Shown here piece after piece: positions 17,364 through 25,377 of a stretch of 64,000 nucleotides of DNA (position 1 is the stretch's first letter; every line of letters starts with the position of its first letter). Location: NCBI RefSeq assembly GCF_024199985.1, contig NZ_JANARS010000001.1:770198-834197 (forward strand). Direction: 5' to 3'. Both the position numbers and the translations under genes were made by a program. The notes beneath the pieces are model-generated. The model was not told the origin of the DNA. It made no database searches and was given only the letters and a program-made list of their open reading frames with translations. The stretch comes from Nocardioides pinisoli (lineage in GTDB: Bacteria; Actinomycetota; Actinomycetes; Propionibacteriales; Nocardioidaceae).

Positions 17364-17376
17364 CCGGCCCGTCCGG

Positions 17377-18300
17377 TCAGGCGGTGATCTGTGCGCTGCG
17401 GTTGAAACGCGACTTCGTGTCTCCGTCGAGGGAGTAGAAGAAGCCCGCGTAGCGTCCGACCAGCTCGGCCGGCATGCCGGAGAGCTGGGCCCAGAACTCG
17501 TAGTGGTTGCCGCCGTCCGGCGCAGGACCACGGTCGGGGTTGGCACCGAGGCCGGTGCGTGAGGTGTGGTGGGACTGATGCGTGACGAACCGGTAGAGCC
17601 ACTCGCCGTCGGCGTCGGCCACGGCCCCGCCCGACCAGGACTGGTGCTGGCCGGCGATCGTCGGCTTGGCCTTGCCGGCGATCTGCGGGATCGCGACCAC
17701 GACCACGATCTTCCCGACCACTCCGGGGTGTTCCTGGTGGGCGGCGATGCTGTCGGAGAAGACGCGCGCGAGGCTCGCAGTGGGCGAGGCATCCGTGTTC
17801 AGGACCTTGTCGGGCATGGCGTACGCCTCGACGGCGGTCGTCGTCGTCGCGGACTCCCGCCCGTCGGCGCGGGCGACGGCGGAGACCGTGAACGCGGGGC
17901 CCTGGAATCCGCGCCAGGGCAGCGCGGTCCGGGACCCGAGGTCGAGCGTGGCGTGGAAGTCGGCGGTCGCGGACGTGAGGACCAGGGTGTGGCTGTCGGC
18001 CAGCCCGGTGCTGGCTGAGCCCGATGCGGCGTCGGAGACGCTGTCGAAGACGCCGGGCGGCAGGGTCAGGCTCATCTGATAGCTGTCCGTAAAGCCCGTC
18101 ACCGTCGCCGTCACCGAGACCTTCTCGGGCTGGTCGGTCAGGTAGGTGACCACCAGCCCGGTGACGGCCAAGGCCCCCGAGGTGTTGGCGAAGGCCGGTG
18201 CGGTCGTCGCGACGGTGACTGCCGGGATGGACCAGACGGCTCCCCGGACGGCGGCCCGCCTGCTGAGCACGGTCGATCCCATGCGTGTCTGGTCGGACAC
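17377..18300 (-). CDS. Tat-exported protein of unknown function
   Basis: The 307-residue product has a twin-arginine signal (SRRAAVRGAVWS, then VATTAPAFA) and a mature beta-rich part of about 270 residues with no recognised catalytic motif; HYEFWAQLSGMPAEL and YRFVTHQSHHTSR are distinctive. Its first 45 residues resemble those of the Tat protein at 20122-20991, on the other side of the BY-kinase gene, sharing the RRxAxRGAxWS...NTSG frame. A surface role is inferred. The start is ATG 18300, with no clear Shine-Dalgarno seen. Confidence 0.75.
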   Translation of the reverse strand: MSDQTRMGSTVLSRRAAVRGAVWSIPAVTVATTAPAFANTSGALAVTGLVVTYLTDQPEKVSVTATVTGFTDSYQMSLTLPPGVFDSVSDAASGSASTGLADSHTLVLTSATADFHATLDLGSRTALPWRGFQGPAFTVSAVARADGRESATTTTAVEAYAMPDKVLNTDASPTASLARVFSDSIAAHQEHPGVVGKIVVVVAIPQIAGKAKPTIAGQHQSWSGGAVADADGEWLYRFVTHQSHHTSRTGLGANPDRGPAPDGGNHYEFWAQLSGMPAELVGRYAGFFYSLDGDTKSRFNRSAQITA

Positions 18301-18478
18301 GGTGCCACCCCCACATATCGGCGAAAGCCGGCACCCCCACGGGCCGGTTCGGCGAGCGTAGGTCGACTTCCGGCCGATCCAGCCGGGCTGAAGGGAACGT
18401 GAGGGAAACCTTGATCCACCCCCCGACCGGTCTGGTCCGCTGGTGCAGACCTTCGGGCGGAGTGGGGTCAGGCGAGGA

Positions 18479-19888
18479 TCAGCGCGAGCCCTTGCGTCGC
18501 CCGGCGGTGCTCTCGACGTAGTCGTCGGTGCCGTAGCCGTAGTGGCCGTAGTTGCCGGCGCCGACGGTCCGCTTGGAGACCCGGTTGAGGATGATGCCGA
18601 GCGGGCGGGCGTTGACGGTGCGCAGGTGGCCCAGGGCGTTGTCGAGCTCGGTGTCGAGCGTGCGCCCGGCCGAGACCACCACGAAGGCGCCGTCAGCCGC
18701 GTGGGCGACGACGGCGGCGTCGGTCACCGGCAGCAGCGGGGGCGCGTCGATGATGACCATGCCCTTCGCGCTGAGGTCGGCGATGACGCCGCGCATGGCC
18801 TGCGAGCCCAGGATCTCGCTGGGGTTGGGCGGGCGCGAGCCGGAGGTGAGGACGCTCAGCCCCTCGACCGTCGGGTGTGACTGGAGGGCGTCGACCAGCT
18901 CGAGGCGACCGGTGAGCACGTCGGTGAGGCCGACGGTGTCGTCGACTCCTGCCATCCCGGCAACGGCAGGGCGGCGCAGGTCGGCGTCGACGAGGGTCAC
19001 CGCCTGGCCGGAGCCGGCGATCGCGGCGGCCAGGTTGGCCGCGACGGTCGACTTGCCCTCGCCCTGCTTGGGGCTGGTGACGACGATCGCCCGTGGCGGG
19101 TTGTCGACGTCCATGTAGGAGAGGTTGGTGCGCAGGCGGCGTACGCCCTCGGCGGCGAGGGCCGCGGTGCCGGTGCCGGTGCCCGTGCCGACGAAGATGC
19201 CCGGGGTCTTGCCCACGTCCGGGACCGAGCCCACGACGGGCACGCCCGTGTCGCGCTCGACGTCCTCGCTGGAGCGGATGCGGCGGTCGAGCAGCGAGCG
19301 GACGACGGCGTAGCCGAGCCCGAGCAGGGCGCCGAGCACGGCACCGAGCAGCACGTTGCGCTCGACCTGCGGGGAGACCGGGCTCGTCGGCAGCTGGGCC
19401 GACTCCGAGACCTCGATGCGCATGCCCTGGCCCTGGCTGCCGCTGGACTTGCCGGCCTCGATGCTCTTGACCCGCTGCGCGAGCGCGCCCACCCAGGCGT
19501 CGGCGAGCTGCTGCGCCTCCTCGGGCGTGCCCGCGCGGGCGGTGATCGAGATGATGACGGTGTCGGGGGTCTGGGCCGCGTCGATGTTGCCGACCAGGCC
19601 CTCGGGCGAGGTGTCGAGGCCGAGGTCGTCGATGACGAGCGAGGCGGTCTCGCGGTCCTTGGCGAGGACGACGTAGGACGCCGCGCGTGACTTGGACAGC
19701 GAGTCGTTGAGGCTGTCGAGTCCCGGGTCGCCGCCGCCGCCGGAGGTCACGAACCCCGACGAGCTGGCGGCGTAGACCTTGGGCTGGAGGCTGCTCCACC
19801 CGAAGGCGGCCAGCGCGGCCACGAGGACGAATGCCGTCACGGCGATCCAGTGGTTGCGCAGGACGCGCAGGTAGTCGGCGAGCTCCAC
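18479..19888 (-). CDS. Wzc-like polysaccharide co-polymerase / tyrosine autokinase (BY-kinase)
   Basis: The start is GTG 19888 (VELADYLRVLRNHWIAV), behind GTAAAGGAGATCCG. The 469-residue protein has an N-terminal Wzz/Wca chain-length domain between two membrane segments, then a cytoplasmic kinase with Walker A SPKQGEGKSTVAANLAAAI, Walker A' (VTLVDADLRRP) and Walker B (VIIDAPPLLP). The C-terminal tail (NYGHYGYGTDDY) has clustered tyrosines for autophosphorylation. Such proteins control polymer length and export. A second BY-kinase is at 41582-42970, and a low-molecular-weight phosphatase that could reverse it is at 45122-45658. Confidence 0.92.
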   Translation of the reverse strand: MELADYLRVLRNHWIAVTAFVLVAALAAFGWSSLQPKVYAASSSGFVTSGGGGDPGLDSLNDSLSKSRAASYVVLAKDRETASLVIDDLGLDTSPEGLVGNIDAAQTPDTVIISITARAGTPEEAQQLADAWVGALAQRVKSIEAGKSSGSQGQGMRIEVSESAQLPTSPVSPQVERNVLLGAVLGALLGLGYAVVRSLLDRRIRSSEDVERDTGVPVVGSVPDVGKTPGIFVGTGTGTGTAALAAEGVRRLRTNLSYMDVDNPPRAIVVTSPKQGEGKSTVAANLAAAIAGSGQAVTLVDADLRRPAVAGMAGVDDTVGLTDVLTGRLELVDALQSHPTVEGLSVLTSGSRPPNPSEILGSQAMRGVIADLSAKGMVIIDAPPLLPVTDAAVVAHAADGAFVVVSAGRTLDTELDNALGHLRTVNARPLGIILNRVSKRTVGAGNYGHYGYGTDDYVESTAGRRKGSR

Positions 19889-20121
19889 CGGATCTCCTTT
19901 ACTTTCCCGGATGTCTCGAGAAGCGTAGGTGCCACCGCGTGGAACGTCCCGCGAATCGGGTGCTCCGTGGGGAAGTACAACATTCATCGAGGAAATGCTC
20001 ATTCGGGTAAAAGTCGGCGGTCCTCGCGATTTCGCTGTATAGCCTTCCGATCACCCGGACGGCAGGACGCTGACCGGCAGTGGTCGGGGGCGACCACTCT
20101 CAACTTCAGTGGGGGCACCAC

Positions 20122-20991
20122 ATGAGCGACCAGCTCACCAGTCAGTCACGCTCGAACGAGAGCGGCATCACCCGTCGGACCGCGCTGCGTGGGGCAGCGT
20201 GGTCCGCATCGGCGGTCACGGTCGTCGTCGCGGCGCCGGCGCACGCCAACACGTCGGGAGTGACGCCCACCGGCTCCGCTTCGACGAGTGGCAGCACTCG
20301 CGATGGGGCGACGCTCAACCTGAAGTCGCAGTTCACCGCCGGCCCCCAGACAGTCAGCGGCCTCACGGCTGTCGTCACGGTGAGCACGGGCACCATCGCG
20401 TCGGCCACGACGCCGGCCGGTTGGACGCGCACCGGACTTTCGGGGAGCACGGCGACATACACGTACAACGGCAACGTCGCTGGCGGAGCGGTCGCGGCGT
20501 TCGCACCGGTCGTGACGTTGTCGACGAACCCGACGACGTCGGTGACCTCGACCATCAACTTCACCTGGACCAAGACCGGAAGCGCATTGGTCTCGATTCC
20601 GCTCGCGTACGTTGCTCCCGCGGCCACGATTACCAACGCTGTCGCCCGCAAGTACAGCGAAGGCAGCACCAAGCACGTCGAGTTCAAGCTAGGCATCACG
20701 AACAGCAGCACGACGCAGACTCTTGCTCCGCTATCGTTGGACTTCACCTGGTCGGCGGATGTGGTGGGCAACCGCGCCACGCAGTTCACTGTCCTCACTC
20801 AGGGGCGCACCTGGAACACCACCCTGAGTGACCTGACCGCAGTGCTAGCCGGAGCCGGCCTGGCTCCGGGGCAGACTCTGAGCGTGACTGCGGACTTCGT
20901 CAACCCGAAGGACAATGCAAGCGGCTGGGTGAATGTCGAGGTCTTCTCTGGGTCAGTCAGCGCCTTCAAGTCTGCGAACGTCACTTACTGA
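20122..20991 (+). CDS. Tat-exported surface protein of unknown function
   Basis: The 289-residue product begins at ATG 20122 after a GGGGG stretch. It has a twin-arginine signal (ITRRTALRGAAWS, VVVAAPAHA) and a mature part rich in Ser, Thr, Val and Gly with beta repeats, resembling bacterial surface or pilus-like beta proteins; no enzyme motif is visible. The last third has less biased codons than the first, as do the genes that follow. It is divergent from the BY-kinase gene and shares its N-terminal frame with the Tat protein at 17377-18300. Confidence 0.75.
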   Translation: MSDQLTSQSRSNESGITRRTALRGAAWSASAVTVVVAAPAHANTSGVTPTGSASTSGSTRDGATLNLKSQFTAGPQTVSGLTAVVTVSTGTIASATTPAGWTRTGLSGSTATYTYNGNVAGGAVAAFAPVVTLSTNPTTSVTSTINFTWTKTGSALVSIPLAYVAPAATITNAVARKYSEGSTKHVEFKLGITNSSTTQTLAPLSLDFTWSADVVGNRATQFTVLTQGRTWNTTLSDLTAVLAGAGLAPGQTLSVTADFVNPKDNASGWVNVEVFSGSVSAFKSANVTY

Positions 20992-20998
20992 CCCAATT

Positions 20999-22471
20999 TC
21001 ATCGGTCGCGACCGGAGTCCTGTCTGTCACTCAGGCGGGAGACCACCTCGGCCGCACGATTCCCAAGCACGCGGGGCACCGCCACAATGGCGTGGGGCGA
21101 CAATTCATGCGTCGTGAACCTCGATGGGAGCAAGCTCTCGCTCAGGAGTCGCCTCGCTTCCGCAATGGAGCTAGGGGTGGGATCGAGTTCGCGAAGTCGG
21201 CGAACGAAGTTGATCCCGGGCACGGACAGCGGCTGATGCTGAGGAGTGGTCCCGTCCTGCTCGTGAAGCACCCGTCGACGTAACCCTGGGTCGACCCTCT
21301 GCATCGCGAGATGAACGATCGGCGGGGCTGCTGACGGCATCCCAAACTCGGTCACGGCCAAGCCGATGGACAGCAGCTGCTCTGGGCGCAGCGGACGATC
21401 GGCCCCGTGCCACGTATTGGGATCGGACGCGAGGACGTGGACGTCTAGCAGGCTCCGCAGCCACCTCCACCGGTCCCTGGCAGCATGACCGGACGAATGC
21501 GCCAACGCATCGTAGGGAGAGAGCGTCGGAATCGGATGGCCGTCGACGGACACGATGGTGCGACGCCTCCAGAGTGCGTCGAAGTCTGGGAAGGCTCCTC
21601 GCATCGGGACGAGGTGCCAGTGCAGGTCGACGTTGCTACGGGGGCCAATGAGCGTCAGCTCATTGCCGGTCTGCAGGTGGTGGCGCCATGCCCACGAGTG
21701 CCCCGGTATCGGAAAGCCCGGTGCTGGCGTCCACCCCGCCTCGTTGAGGACGCCATGGGCTCGGTCGACGTCTTGCGGAGGAACGAGCACGTCTAGGTCG
21801 CCAGCGCCGCGTATGGCGAAGTCACCATAGGCCTGCGCTGCGAGTGTCACGCCTTTGAAGGCCAACACGGGGATCCTCTCTGCGGCCAAGGCATCGCTGA
21901 CCACGACTAGGTCGGCTGCCAGCTGCTTCGCTCCCGCTCGCTGACGGCCAGCCATCGCTTCCAGCTCAGAGCTTGCCTGCCTGGGAAGGGCGAGCCGGTC
22001 CAGGTTCGCCGCGATAGAGGGGACGACATGGTGAGCGCGAGCCGCAGCAACAAGGCTTGTGGGTCCAACGCGCTCCGGAAGGACCCAGGTCCCTGCAGTT
22101 CCTGCGCGCAGGTGTCGCAGCGCACTCCTCAGTGCGGTCACGCCTTCCGAACGCTCTTCGCCAGCCAGTTCTCCCGCTCGTCGCTCGGAGAACGACAATT
22201 CATCTCCCACCACCAGCAAGACCTTGTGGGCTGCGAGATCCCACACCTGCTGCCGAGTGAGATCTTCTGCCGAGTTGGGATCGTCGGGCGGGCCGAATGT
22301 CCTCACGACGTGTTCCGTCACAGCTTGGAGTGTGACTGTGCTCCCGTCCGGCACGGCTTCCAGGATCGTGGTGGCGATCGGCGAGAGGCCAAGGACGCTC
22401 TCGTCCACCATGACGACGCTGCGCTCGTCCTCGACGTAGTGGTCGGTCACGTTCCCGCGTCTCAAGATCAC
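20999..22471 (-). CDS. PqqD-like domain fused to NTP_transf_5 nucleotidyltransferase
   Basis: The 490-residue protein has an N-terminal PqqD/RRE-like domain (residues 1-90; RRGNVTDHYVEDERSVVM, LSPIATTILEAV) and a nucleotidyltransferase-like domain (about 170-400) with FKGVTLAAQAYGDFAIRGAG followed by DLDVLV, the GDxDxLV metal site. Proteins of this type occur in some RiPP clusters and in polysaccharide loci; the substrate is unknown. Its start overlaps the end of the HPrK-like gene by 4 bp, so the two are one unit. Its PqqD domain aligns with the C-terminus of the fusion at 39567-40718. Confidence 0.8.
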   Translation of the reverse strand: MILRRGNVTDHYVEDERSVVMVDESVLGLSPIATTILEAVPDGSTVTLQAVTEHVVRTFGPPDDPNSAEDLTRQQVWDLAAHKVLLVVGDELSFSERRAGELAGEERSEGVTALRSALRHLRAGTAGTWVLPERVGPTSLVAAARAHHVVPSIAANLDRLALPRQASSELEAMAGRQRAGAKQLAADLVVVSDALAAERIPVLAFKGVTLAAQAYGDFAIRGAGDLDVLVPPQDVDRAHGVLNEAGWTPAPGFPIPGHSWAWRHHLQTGNELTLIGPRSNVDLHWHLVPMRGAFPDFDALWRRRTIVSVDGHPIPTLSPYDALAHSSGHAARDRWRWLRSLLDVHVLASDPNTWHGADRPLRPEQLLSIGLAVTEFGMPSAAPPIVHLAMQRVDPGLRRRVLHEQDGTTPQHQPLSVPGINFVRRLRELDPTPSSIAEARRLLSESLLPSRFTTHELSPHAIVAVPRVLGNRAAEVVSRLSDRQDSGRDR

Positions 22472-23220
22472 GACGGGACCGCTAACAGCCGGGTGAGCAC
22501 CGCCGCCAGGTCTGCCGACTCTGCGTAGCGCACGCGCCTGGCGCCGCCGACGAGGTGGACCAGCTCGGCCAGGCGATGCAGCGGCTTGTCCATGCTGGGC
22601 AGGTAGGACGACTGCGGCGCAATGGCTGCAATAGCGTCCACGGTGTCCAACTTCTCGACCTGGGGCTCTCCCTCATGACCAGGGTCTCGCTCGATCATCA
22701 GCAGGGCTGCTAGCCGACCGTCCAAGTCGGTGGATCGCAGGCCGAGGGCAGACGGCGCGATCTGCTTCTTCACATGGCTGCCGTCGATGATCGACAGTGG
22801 CTTGCGGTACTGAAGGACGACGCCGTCGCGCGTGATGGCCGCGGTCTCGTCCGTCAGGTAGGCAAAGGTCTTGCCGAGGGTTAGCGACGCCGTGGTCTTG
22901 CCTGTGCCTGAGGCCGCGACCAACACGGCGGTTCGCCCGGTCTCGGTGTCGGCGAGAGCAGCAGCGTGCAGCATCACGAGCTGTCCGGCCCTGGCGTCAA
23001 TCGCGGCGGTCGTGACGGCGGGGGAGAGGTGGTGGAGGGCGTTCTCGACGTCCGTCCCAGCGGCCTGCACCGCATCGGTGGTGGGCTCATCGTCCGTCAG
23101 CGCATCGCGCCACGCTTCCAGCACGGGCCCGCGGAGCGCATGGGACGTGCGTATCGGCACGACGACTCCAAAAGCCGAGACGTGGGCGACGACGTCCGCC
23201 TGCTCCTCAGTGCTGGGCAT
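22468..23220 (-). CDS. HPr-kinase/PEPCK-like P-loop protein
   Basis: The 250-residue protein starts at ATG 23220; TAGGGT (23228-23233) lies 7 nt upstream, so it is likely leaderless, and the longer frame to 23445 is rejected. It has Walker A LVAASGTGKTTASLTLG, then AYLTDETAAI (the HPrK-like Asp-Glu) and the family tail [18 protein letters not shown]. Such proteins occur with PqqD and NTP_transf_5 proteins in RiPP-type clusters, where related kinases phosphorylate peptides; the substrate here is unknown. A paralogue is fused to PqqD at 39567-40718. Confidence 0.8.
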   Translation of the reverse strand: MPSTEEQADVVAHVSAFGVVVPIRTSHALRGPVLEAWRDALTDDEPTTDAVQAAGTDVENALHHLSPAVTTAAIDARAGQLVMLHAAALADTETGRTAVLVAASGTGKTTASLTLGKTFAYLTDETAAITRDGVVLQYRKPLSIIDGSHVKKQIAPSALGLRSTDLDGRLAALLMIERDPGHEGEPQVEKLDTVDAIAAIAPQSSYLPSMDKPLHRLAELVHLVGGARRVRYAESADLAAVLTRLLAVPS

Positions 23221-23263
23221 GGCCGCCACCCTAGGCCGGCCGGCGCGAAACTCGGCCGGGATA

Positions 23264-23301
23264 GGAAAAAGAATGGGCCCCCCGCGTGGGGTGCGGGGGG
23301 C
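23264..23301 (-). terminator. Minus-strand terminator or attenuator upstream of the HPrK-like gene
   Basis: GCCCCCCGC (23277-23285) and GCGGGGGGC (23293-23301) form a 9-bp stem; on the - strand the hairpin is followed by CCCATTCTTTTTCC. It lies before the HPrK-like start, so it would stop a - strand RNA begun upstream (a small or antisense RNA, or a leader), and it insulates the leaderless promoter at 23228-23233. Confidence 0.7.
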
Positions 23302-23381
23302 TCCGGGCGCTCCGTGGGGTGAAGCGCAATTCTTGGCTCGTAGTGGGGGCACTTGACGAGCTGGACGTCTCGGCGGGGGCA

Positions 23382-23413
23382 TTTGCCAATCTGTCTTGAC
23401 TGAGTTTGCCAGA
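23382..23413 (+). promoter_or_regulatory. Candidate regulator boxes upstream of the secreted peptide
   Basis: TTTGCCA occurs at 23382-23388 and, as TTTGCCAGA, at 23405-23413. The same 9-mer is present on the other strand at 25099-25107, upstream of the XRE-TPR gene. Just before these, GGGGGCACTTG (23345) and GGGGGCATTTG (23375) are repeated exactly 30 bp apart. A TTGACA at 23437-23442 may be the -35 of the peptide gene; its -10 is unclear. Confidence 0.4.
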
Positions 23414-23510
23414 CACGGCGCGCCTCCGCAGCATTTTTGACACAATCGCCGCGGGCGAACGATTCCCCTGTGTTCGCTCGGTCAGCCCCACACCCCACAA
23501 GGAGTTCCTC

Positions 23511-23636
23511 ATGAAGACCATCGCTCGCCTCGTCGTCGCCGCCACCGCCATCGTCAGCATCGCCGGCATGGCGGCTCCGGTCAGCGCGGCCCCGCAGAAC
23601 AACGTGCAGCAGCAGCGCAACGTGTGGTGCTGCTGA
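23511..23636 (+). CDS. Small exported peptide ending Trp-Cys-Cys
   Basis: This 41-residue ORF has a strong AAGGAG site 7 nt before ATG 23511 and G/C-rich third positions typical of real genes here. Residues 1-26 form a complete signal peptide (MKTIARLVVAATAIVSIAGM, cleavage after PVSA). The predicted mature part is only 15 residues, APQNNVQQQRNVWCC. It matches no family I know. It converges on an XRE-TPR regulator (23701-25059) and is divergent from the HPrK-like gene. Candidate roles are a signalling peptide for the TPR protein, a bacteriocin-like product, or a substrate of the HPrK/nucleotidyltransferase pair. Confidence 0.7.
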   Translation: MKTIARLVVAATAIVSIAGMAAPVSAAPQNNVQQQRNVWCC

Positions 23637-23661
23637 TCCACGCTTGACTCGCGGTCGTCGG

Positions 23662-23693
23662 CGGCCTTGGCCCGCACGCGCGGGCTGAGGCCG
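23662..23693. terminator. Bidirectional hairpin between the peptide gene and XRE-TPR gene
   Basis: CGGCCTTGGCCCGC and GCGGGCTGAGGCCG pair with one small internal loop around ACGC. It is placed between the convergent stops, so it can end both transcripts; it lacks a T run. Confidence 0.65.
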
Positions 23694-23700
23694 GATCACC

Positions 23701-25059
23701 TCACACGCGGACCGGTGAGGCGACCGCCGAACGAGTGCGGAGACCGGTCGAGACCGCTGCGCGACGGTAGGCGTCGCGGGCGGCCTCGGCCAGGTCGACG
23801 CTCTCGAGCAGAGCCGCGAGGTCGAACCACGACTGGGCAGCGGCCTTGTCGGCACCGATTGCCGACAGCCGCAAGACGGCTTGCTGGTAGAAGTCGGCTG
23901 CCGCATCCATCCGACCCTCGGCGGCACACGTCCGGCCCGCCAACGTCAGCGCCTCCGCCTCCGCCAAGGGCGCGTGCCCGCTCGAAGTGGCTTCGACCTC
24001 GATGATGAGTTCACGAGCCTGCTCCAGCTCGCCGGAGAGATAGGCAGCGCGAGCCAAGCCGAGCAGCGTCCACGCACGGTCGGTGGGTGACGCGCTGCTC
24101 CACTCCATCTCGGAGACTGCCTGCGTGAGGTTCTCGCGCGCCTCATCAACTGCGGGCGGGTCCAGCTCGAGCTGCAGGCGGCCGACCTCGGTGCGCAGCC
24201 GCGCGAGATTGCGAGCGTCCTGGCCCTCGCTGAGCAGGGCGAGCGCCCTCTCGGCGAGCGGCACCGCGGCTGCGATGTCACCTCGGTTGGCCTGCATGAC
24301 GCTGGCGTTCCAATACGCAGACGCGCGGGCGCGCGAGGAGTCGAGGGTTTCCGCCTGGGAGATGGCCTTGCTGCACAGCCGAACGGCGTGGGCGGTATCG
24401 CCCCGCTCGAAGTACGCGGCGGCGACTGTCACAGAGAGCTGCACTGCTTCATCGCTGGCCTCGAGGCCGGCGGTGCTGAGCTGCGACAGCACCTCCTCGC
24501 CACAGGTGATCGCGCGGCCGAGGTCACCGGTCTCGCGGTGGATGCGGCTCAAGGCAATCCCAGCCCTGATGCGACCGAGGCTGCTGAGAGCGTCGTTGGC
24601 AACAAGCGACTCGAGCTCGATGATCGCCTCGTCCTCGCGGCCGCGTGCCTCGAGGGAGCGAGCCTGCAGGAGCGCGGCGCGTTCGCGCGCTCCGGTACCT
24701 GGAACGTTATCCAGCTCGCACAACGCGGCGTCGATGTGCTGAGCGGCCTCGTCGGGCTCTCCAGACTCGAGTGCGAGCTCGGCGTAGTCGAGGGCGAGAC
24801 GGACCTCGTCAGGGTCCGCGCCGGGCTCGGGGTCGAGCAGTGATTCGATGGTTACGTCGAGCCGGGCCGCGAGAGCGGTGAGCGCTTTCACCGTCGGTCG
24901 GCGCGCGCCGGTCTCTAGGCGAGAAAGGTAGGCAACCGACATCGCGTCGCCGACGACATCGCCTTGCGTAAGACCTTGAGCGACGCGAATCGAGCGCAAC
25001 CGCCGGCCTAGGTCGTGGGCATCGGACTGGGCGAGCAGTTCGGCCTGACGAGCGTCCAT
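23701..25059 (-). CDS. XRE-type regulator with TPR array (RRNPP-like architecture)
   Basis: A 452-residue cytosolic protein. Residues 14-75 form an XRE helix-turn-helix (LGRRLRSIRVAQGLTQGDVV, AYLSRLETGARRPTVKAL). The remaining 370 or so residues are helix-turn-helix pairs of TPR type (DYAELALESGEPDEAAQHID, AAAYFERGDTAHAVRLCSKA, YLSGELEQARELI, DFYQQAVLRL). HTH plus TPR is the layout of RRNPP receptors that bind imported peptides in Firmicutes; in actinobacteria such proteins are mostly uncharacterised. The small exported peptide gene lies immediately downstream in convergent orientation, and TTTGCCAGA is found in both upstream regions. Confidence 0.88.
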   Translation of the reverse strand: MDARQAELLAQSDAHDLGRRLRSIRVAQGLTQGDVVGDAMSVAYLSRLETGARRPTVKALTALAARLDVTIESLLDPEPGADPDEVRLALDYAELALESGEPDEAAQHIDAALCELDNVPGTGARERAALLQARSLEARGREDEAIIELESLVANDALSSLGRIRAGIALSRIHRETGDLGRAITCGEEVLSQLSTAGLEASDEAVQLSVTVAAAYFERGDTAHAVRLCSKAISQAETLDSSRARASAYWNASVMQANRGDIAAAVPLAERALALLSEGQDARNLARLRTEVGRLQLELDPPAVDEARENLTQAVSEMEWSSASPTDRAWTLLGLARAAYLSGELEQARELIIEVEATSSGHAPLAEAEALTLAGRTCAAEGRMDAAADFYQQAVLRLSAIGADKAAAQSWFDLAALLESVDLAEAARDAYRRAAVSTGLRTRSAVASPVRV

Positions 25060-25377
25060 TCGGCCATTGTGAGGGTCGAGCGAGCCAAGTTGTTGAATTC
25101 TGGCAAAAACGATCCGTCAGGTTTGCTGTGATTGCCGTGCGCGGCCATCGCCTCGCTTCACCACACAGTGGCAGGTGCCGGTAACTCGACAGCACGAGGG
25201 CCCCCGTAGGGGTGGGTTGCGGGTAACGGGTGAGGAACAACACGGTCCACTAACGGTTCGTCTTGGTTCAACTTTCCACGAAGTGGCCCTCCGTCGCTTA
25301 GCGTATGTACGTCAGTCAGGAGTTGGTTGACGTCGTTCCCGGGGGTCTCGGGGTTCAAGTCATCCGTGGGGGATGCA
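25060..25377. promoter_or_regulatory. 318-bp divergent control region, XRE-TPR / polysaccharide operon
   Basis: No convincing gene is present. TTTGCCAGA lies on the - strand (25099-25107), 40 bp from the XRE-TPR start. GGGCCCCCGTAGGGG (near 25198-25212) can form a short hairpin. The last 10 nt before ATG 25378 carry the ribosome site GGGGGA. The length suggests a regulated promoter and a leader for the polysaccharide operon, but I recognise no riboswitch class. Confidence 0.4.

Noticed and set aside
23221..23445. N-terminal extension of the HPrK-like protein (MCQKCCGGAPC...)
   Set aside because: It reads through a terminator hairpin and the -10 box of the ATG at 23220; the family has no such extension.
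20999..23636. Lasso-peptide or lanthipeptide cluster
   Set aside because: HPrK-like, PqqD and nucleotidyltransferase proteins occur in such clusters, but no asparagine-synthetase-like cyclase, B2 protease, LanM or radical SAM enzyme is present, and the only small peptide has a Sec signal rather than a RiPP leader.
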